Part shown: positions 9,249 to 13,096 of the stretch, piece after piece | How the letters are laid out: every line of letters begins with the position of its first letter | Position numbering within the stretch: the first letter of the stretch is position 1 | NCBI GenBank assembly: GCA_027596945.1 | Contig: JADGJH010000928.1 | Span: 1 to 13,096 of the forward strand | Direction: 5' to 3' | DNA: 13,096 nucleotides | From: Physocladia obscura | Taxonomy: Eukaryota > Chytridiomycota > Chytridiomycetes > Chytridiales > Chytriomycetaceae | Notes under the pieces: model-generated | Told to the model about the DNA's origin: nothing | Database searches by the model: none | What the model saw: the letters and a program-made list of their open reading frames with translations, nothing else | Position numbers and translations under genes: made by a program

Positions 9249-10732
9249 ATGGACATGAACACCAGTTGGGCAATCGGAGCAGCATTTGCGCTTGGTGCCG
9301 GAGTGGCATATGCATTTGTGAAAGCAAACAACGTAAGCAGCAATACCTTCGGATCCAGTGTCGGTGGATCAGGTGCATCGGGTAGTCGAAAGAAGAGCAA
9401 AAAGCACAAGAATAATGCCGGCAATAATTACACTACTCCCGCTACAGTTCAATCCGCGTATACGAATGCGAACATAGATTCAAACTCAGCGAATAATTTA
9501 AGTGGGGATCCGAATGCAGTGCCTGATGCCGCAGCGAATCAGAATGCTGCAGACACAGTCCAGCCAAATGCAAAGTCAAAAAAGGGCAAAAAGAAGCAAA
9601 ACAAGGATTTGTTCGTACTGGACGGCGACAACGCTATTGACCAGCCTCAAGCACAAGCGACCGAAAATCTCGCGAAAGAACGAAAAAAAAAACAGCAGCA
9701 AACACATCAACAAGCAAATAACGACGGTCCATTCCCTGCCCTCAATCCGGCTACTGCAGCAAAACAACCAAACGCCGCAACAAAAAAGCTTAAATCCCCG
9801 TCGTCATACGCGAACGTTGCCAAATCCGATCCCCAGGCGGAATCTGAGATTAAAACTCACGCAGAATATTCAAAGGATATTGACTTGCATATTAAACCAA
9901 CTAAGCCTGCGCCGCCACTTCCAAAAGATATGAAAAGAGAGTCTATTATTATTTCTCCTCCTGCAAAATCTCGCATTGACGGTGAATCGGACGATTCCGA
10001 TACCGAAAAGGCTGAAATGGCGAGAATTCTACGCATTGAACAGGATTCAGAAATTTTTGGCGATGAGTGGGCTGCTGTGGAATCTTCTACGAGTTGAGTT
10101 AATACTTTGAAAATATTTATTTAAGAATTTTTCTTTATTGCTTCAGGAAAGCCTCCGACCCTGCGTGTTTTGCCGTCGTCTTCTTCATCCAAACAACAGC
10201 ATTCTTATCCTGTGAAATCCACACCACCACAAAATCAGCCTCTAACAAAAACTCAGCTGAATAACCAACGCAAGGCCGAAAGGCTCAAAGCCGAAAAAGA
10301 AGCAGTAAGATCGATTCAAAATGAACGCAAGCAGCAATATCAAAAAGAAGTATCTCAGTCTTCGGTAAAAGAAAAGGCTTTTGCCACTCAGGTGGCGAGA
10401 GGATCGGTGCTTGAAAAACAAAGGATGAGTCAAGCAACTGGCAAGAATCTCAATGATGGCACGTGGAAAATAGATGATTTATGGGGGTAAAATTGGTTGA
10501 ACTGCAATAAATTTTTTGGTTGCCATTTATAAAAGATGTGAATTTTGAGGTTTAAGAAATTAGTGATGATGACGTCAATGCAAGCAACGACGACAATAAC
10601 GACGTGTTTTTGCAAGCCTGGGATGAAGTGACAGCTAAGCTCAGCTCAGATAATGTCCACTTAATGGCCATTTTAGGCGATGCGACCAAGAAGCGAGTCC
10701 GTGCGCATGTCGCTGTCCAAGCCAGAAATTGA
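9249..10732 (+). CDS. Hypothetical single-pass anchored, Lys/Asn/Gln-rich protein
   Basis: I do not recognise this gene. Three exons, 9249-10092, 10147-10486, 10564-10732, give 450 aa. The introns are gttgag...gcttcag and gtaaaa...aaattag, with matching phases. Residues 7-24 form an Ala/Gly-rich membrane helix next to the N-terminus, followed by a basic SRKKSKKHK patch, an Asn/Ala-rich region, a second basic patch KSKKGKKKQNK, a GPFPAL motif, SYANVAKS, an acidic DGESDDSDTEKAE stretch, a charged coiled-coil candidate (about 318-352) and an acidic linker after IDDLWG. The last exon encodes a compact tail (VFLQAWDEVTAKLSS to QARN). This layout suggests a cytosolic, largely disordered domain tethered to a membrane; a role at ER or mitochondrial surface with RNA or ribosomes is only a guess. 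An earlier in-frame ATG at 9198 adds 17 residues but lies in the CpG-poor tract; ATGs at 9249 or 9255 fit a signal anchor better. Confidence 0.8.
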
Positions 10733-11030
10733 CCGGCGCCGGCGAAGATAACAATACCAACGATCAAATAATCTTATAATCATTAACAACAAAAACTGCT
10801 GTTTGGTTTTGAACAAGCAAAGTCCTTTTGTTTTCTGTCACTTTGCACTGGATTTAGATATGTATTGAGCGGCGTATAACCCCTGTTATTTCCAGCCAAT
10901 TTCAGAGAGTTTCATTCAAACGAATTGGATGTTCTTGTATATCTCTGAGACGAAACCTATTATGAATAGTACGGATTTTCATCATTTTTGTTATGAAATG
11001 CAAACTATAGTTAATAATAAACGAATGAGG
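10733..11030. other. Convergent 3' intergenic region
   Basis: This 298-bp gap separates the stops of the hypothetical gene (+) and the PLP enzyme gene (-). It opens with a perfect 10-bp palindrome CCGGCGCCGG at 10733-10742, directly after the stop codon. I see no ORF or RNA gene. An AATAAA on the + strand at 11016-11021 could serve the hypothetical gene, with cleavage overlapping the 3' end of the opposing gene. Confidence 0.6.
11016..11021 (+). terminator. AATAAA poly(A)-signal candidate of the hypothetical gene
   Basis: The hexamer lies 283 bases after the stop at 10732. No nearer AATAAA exists on the + strand. It ends 9 bases from the opposing gene's stop codon, so the two transcripts would overlap tail to tail. 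Use is inferred. Confidence 0.3.
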
Positions 11031-12582
11031 TCAAATCAATGATGTTTCCTTCATGATAAATTGGTAGTCTTCTGGCTTTCCGTCTGCAACATCAATATAT
11101 CCGCGCCGCAACAATGAATGCGGCTGACTCTCTTTCAACCATTTGCCAAACTCTTTCGAGTCATCTGCAACTTCTTTAACTTGCATCCATTCATCCACAG
11201 GTCCCTTTGGCTGAATTGCGCTTTTCGTCTGCCAAAGCAATAAATGCTTTTCCACACCATTTCGCGTATTGCGTTCAAGGTCGTTCAAAAGAACCGCAAA
11301 TGGTTTTCCAACAAAGTGGCCACAAATCCAGGGAACTGGAGGCTGCGATTCAGCACTCCATTCAGACTTGTTTGTTCCATCAAATACCTGTAACAACGTG
11401 TCGTAGCTTGCTGCACGAAGACTGCGGGTTGAATGAACGCCGTACAGCCCCACGATATCTTCGTCAGCGACAATATCCACATGATGGGTAAGAAAATCTC
11501 CTGCAGCCGCTTCAAGGTCAAATGTGCTGTCAATCGCGCCAATACTCTTGAGAAAGGCAGAAACGTGGTGAAAATTGTATTTGGGGAGGGTTGGGATGTA
11601 ACTCGACCACTCAGCTTTGTAGATTCCTATGCTTCGATGAAGCCCTGCAAACGTGTGGTGAATTGGAACAGCCACAATTTTAAAGTCTGGTGATTGGAAT
11701 GCTTTTATGCCGCGGTATTGCGCCAAACATATCCCGAGAATCAGTCCAGTGAAAGTGCACGAGGATCCAATAGGCAAATACAGCGCATCGATGTCAGCAA
11801 TTTGGCCAGATTCAATCTGCTCGGCCAGTTCAAGCGCTCCATTGATTTGTCCAAGGGTTCCAGCAATACTGTTTCCGCCCATTCCAAACACTCGGTCTGG
11901 ACCTGATCGAAACAAAGCATTTAATAACTTCCACATTCCGCTTGAATTGTCCCACAAGTTGATCCTGGATTTTGGTACGATGGAAAGCGCAGATACAACA
12001 TTTAGCGCATTGTCCAAGTCAGGCAAGTCGCTCTTTAAGTACACTGCATCCACGTTGACGCCCACACTTTTCCCATACGTTAAGGCACATACAACCTGTA
12101 ATTCGATTCAAAAAACGTAGATGAGCTGAATTTTCCATTGACAAACTCACTTGGTTCGAACCAGCGCTTCCAATAGCAAAGAGTTTGGCATTTTGATAGC
12201 TTTCCTGATGTGCCTCGCAGCTGGCGATAACGAATTGCAACGTCCGCACCTTGTTTCCGGAGTACAGCGACGTAGACACGAGATCATCGCGTTTCACGGA
12301 AAAAACGAGATCCTTGCCGTTGGACACTGGCGATTGCGGGATGCGAATGCGGTGGACTGGCGATGGGAAGTTTGCGAGCGGCCTAAAAGCGACACGAGCA
12401 GTTGCTGGAAAGTGTCTGAAGAGCGGGAGCGATGGGATCAGGGATGGTGGCTGAGCGGTTACATGCGGCTTGATCGAGTGATAAATCCGCGATAGGACTG
12501 AACCGAGGAAGAATAGAAATACTGTCGCCGCTACTACTGCCAAGGTTGACACAACCACAAGAATTACCAGCAATACTGACAT
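11031..12582 (-). CDS. PLP-dependent ACC deaminase / D-cysteine desulfhydrase-like enzyme with N-terminal membrane anchor
   Basis: Two exons, 12582-12151 and 12095-11031, give 498 aa; the 55-nt intron is gtgagt...attacag. The family is the tryptophan-synthase-beta fold of PLP enzymes that open aminocyclopropane carboxylate or desulfhydrate D-cysteine. Visible: VKRDDLVSTSLYSGNKVRTLQF with the Schiff-base lysine at K111 in GNK; GSAGSNQ (138-144) just before the splice, matching the substrate-binding SNQ of ACC deaminase; after the splice VVCALTYGKSVGVNV; an RVFGMGGNS turn; and a phosphate-binding loop PIGSSCTFTGLILG, where the usual Gly-Gly-Thr is Ser-Cys-Thr. Residues 4-30 are strongly hydrophobic, a signal anchor unusual for this cytosolic family. 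At 498 aa it exceeds the common ~340 aa, through the N-terminal anchor and a long C-terminal region ending in EDYQFIMKETSLI. Exact substrate cannot be told from sequence. It has no close co-oriented partner gene. Confidence 0.9.
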
Positions 12583-12675
12583 TTTGTGGCTGTTTTTTTT
12601 TTCATTGAAAGAATTGATTGCCCAACAAGTTCATCATACTGAACTTTTTTTGATTTTGTCACTGTTTTGTCACAA
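12583..12675. other. 5' flank of the PLP enzyme gene with an 11-bp tandem duplication
   Basis: A short T-rich flank upstream of the PLP enzyme ATG. TTTTGTCAC occurs at 12654-12662 and again at 12665-12673, a direct repeat of period 11. It lies immediately beside the A-rich tail of the retroelement remnant, so it could be a target-site duplication or slippage product. No convincing TATA box is seen. Confidence 0.45.
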
Positions 12676-13096
12676 GCTTTTTTTATTTTTTTAATATTTT
12701 ATTATTATTTTTATTTAAAAATCAAGAAAAAAAAAAGAAAAGGAAATAAAAGTGAAAGCTAAAAGAGAAATTCTGATTCCATTCTTAGCTTTCTGCAATC
12801 CAAAACCTACTATCTGAAAAATGATTGCATGGCCAACGTCTTCTCTGACCATGTCTCTTTGTACCAGCATATCCTTCAGTTTCTCCAGAAACTCCTGTGC
12901 AGAAGCTCCTAAACCTCCAATTGTGTCCATCACAAAAGGTAAAAAGACAAATCCCAGACTTTTGCAACCTTATCAAAATTTGGTATTTTTCCTATCTTCC
13001 ACTTATTTGAGAGGCTTTGTTGTTAAAATTCCATGACCAGTGGCAACAGTCTGGAATAATTCACTGCCAAATAAAATAATCCATCCATTCTTTGTG
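12676..13096 (-). mobile_element. Decayed LINE-type reverse transcriptase C-terminal remnant with A-rich 3' tail
   Basis: On the - strand, a patch about 13030-12765 reads, with one stop and one frame change near 12960-12970, as LTTKPLK, then VEDRKNTKFDKVAK, then FLPFVMDTIGGLG, AQEFLEKLK and IVGFGLQKAKNGIRI. The order (basic stretch with KNTKF, then FLPFV-DT-GG-G, then a final segment with LQKxNxxxI) is the pattern I know from the C-terminal tail of LINE-like RT proteins in fungi and other eukaryotes. Downstream on the same strand (about 12740-12676) comes an A-rich tract, fitting the 3' tail of a LINE copy. Only one CpG (12837) lies in 514 bp. The element continues past the right edge. Family assignment rests on motif memory, not a search. 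Confidence 0.5.

Noticed and set aside
9502..9933. 143-codon + strand frame overlapping the hypothetical gene in another phase
   Set aside because: It is a shifted reading of an A-rich repetitive coding region; splice phases and the acidic/basic domain layout support the other frame.
10487..10490. Stop codon TAA ending the hypothetical protein at IDDLWG
   Set aside because: GGGTAAAA is a plausible donor; joining to an acceptor at 10563 keeps phase and adds 55 CpG-rich, coding-like codons ending at 10732. This remains the least certain splice in the window.
11707..12120. 137-codon + strand open frame opposite the PLP enzyme
   Set aside because: The conserved protein is on the - strand, and this frame runs through its intron boundary without any family signature.

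Overview
This is a nuclear window from a eukaryote, most likely a fungus and plausibly a zoosporic (chytrid-like) one. Six protein genes can be read, and 15 short spliceosomal introns (48 to 85 nt, mean about 63 nt by hand count) were placed by matching reading phase to protein-family conservation. Five of the six gene models then close exactly from start to stop. The sixth, at the left edge, lacks its 5' end. The taxon is inferred from intron size, gene density and the transporter/GT90 fusion; no taxonomic marker gene is present.

Layout, left to right: (1) 3' part of a RIX7/NVL-type AAA ATPase, + strand, to 1493. (2) Only 51 bp later, a seven-exon + strand gene, 1545-4081, whose single 721-aa product joins a TPT/nucleotide-sugar-type transporter to a GT90 (CAP10-like) glycosyltransferase. 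(3) A convergent 304-bp gap. (4) On the - strand, a membrane-anchored serine beta-lactamase-like/PBP-like hydrolase (6206-4386), preceded at only 35 bp by (5) a TrmO-type tRNA m6t6A methyltransferase (7364-6242). (6) A 1.8-kb AT-rich desert (about 7458-9248) almost devoid of CpG, holding only broken coding-like patches plus an E2F-like double site near its right end. (7) A + strand gene, 9249-10732, for an unrecognised lysine/asparagine-rich protein with an N-terminal membrane anchor. (8) A convergent 298-bp gap. (9) On the - strand, an N-terminally anchored PLP enzyme of the ACC deaminase/D-cysteine desulfhydrase family (12582-11031). (10) At the right edge, a CpG-poor, frameshifted remnant resembling the C-terminal end of a LINE-type reverse transcriptase, - strand, with an A-rich tail.

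The genes do not form one obvious pathway. RIX7 (60S ribosome maturation) and TrmO (tRNA modification) belong to translation, the fused GT90 to secretory-pathway glycan synthesis, and the beta-lactamase-like and PLP enzymes to small-molecule or peptide metabolism. The most notable features are the transporter-glycosyltransferase fusion, two very tight same-strand gene pairs whose poly(A)-type hexamers abut the next start codon, frequent T at intron position +3, and two sharply CpG-depleted tracts that contrast with ordinary intergenic DNA in the same window.
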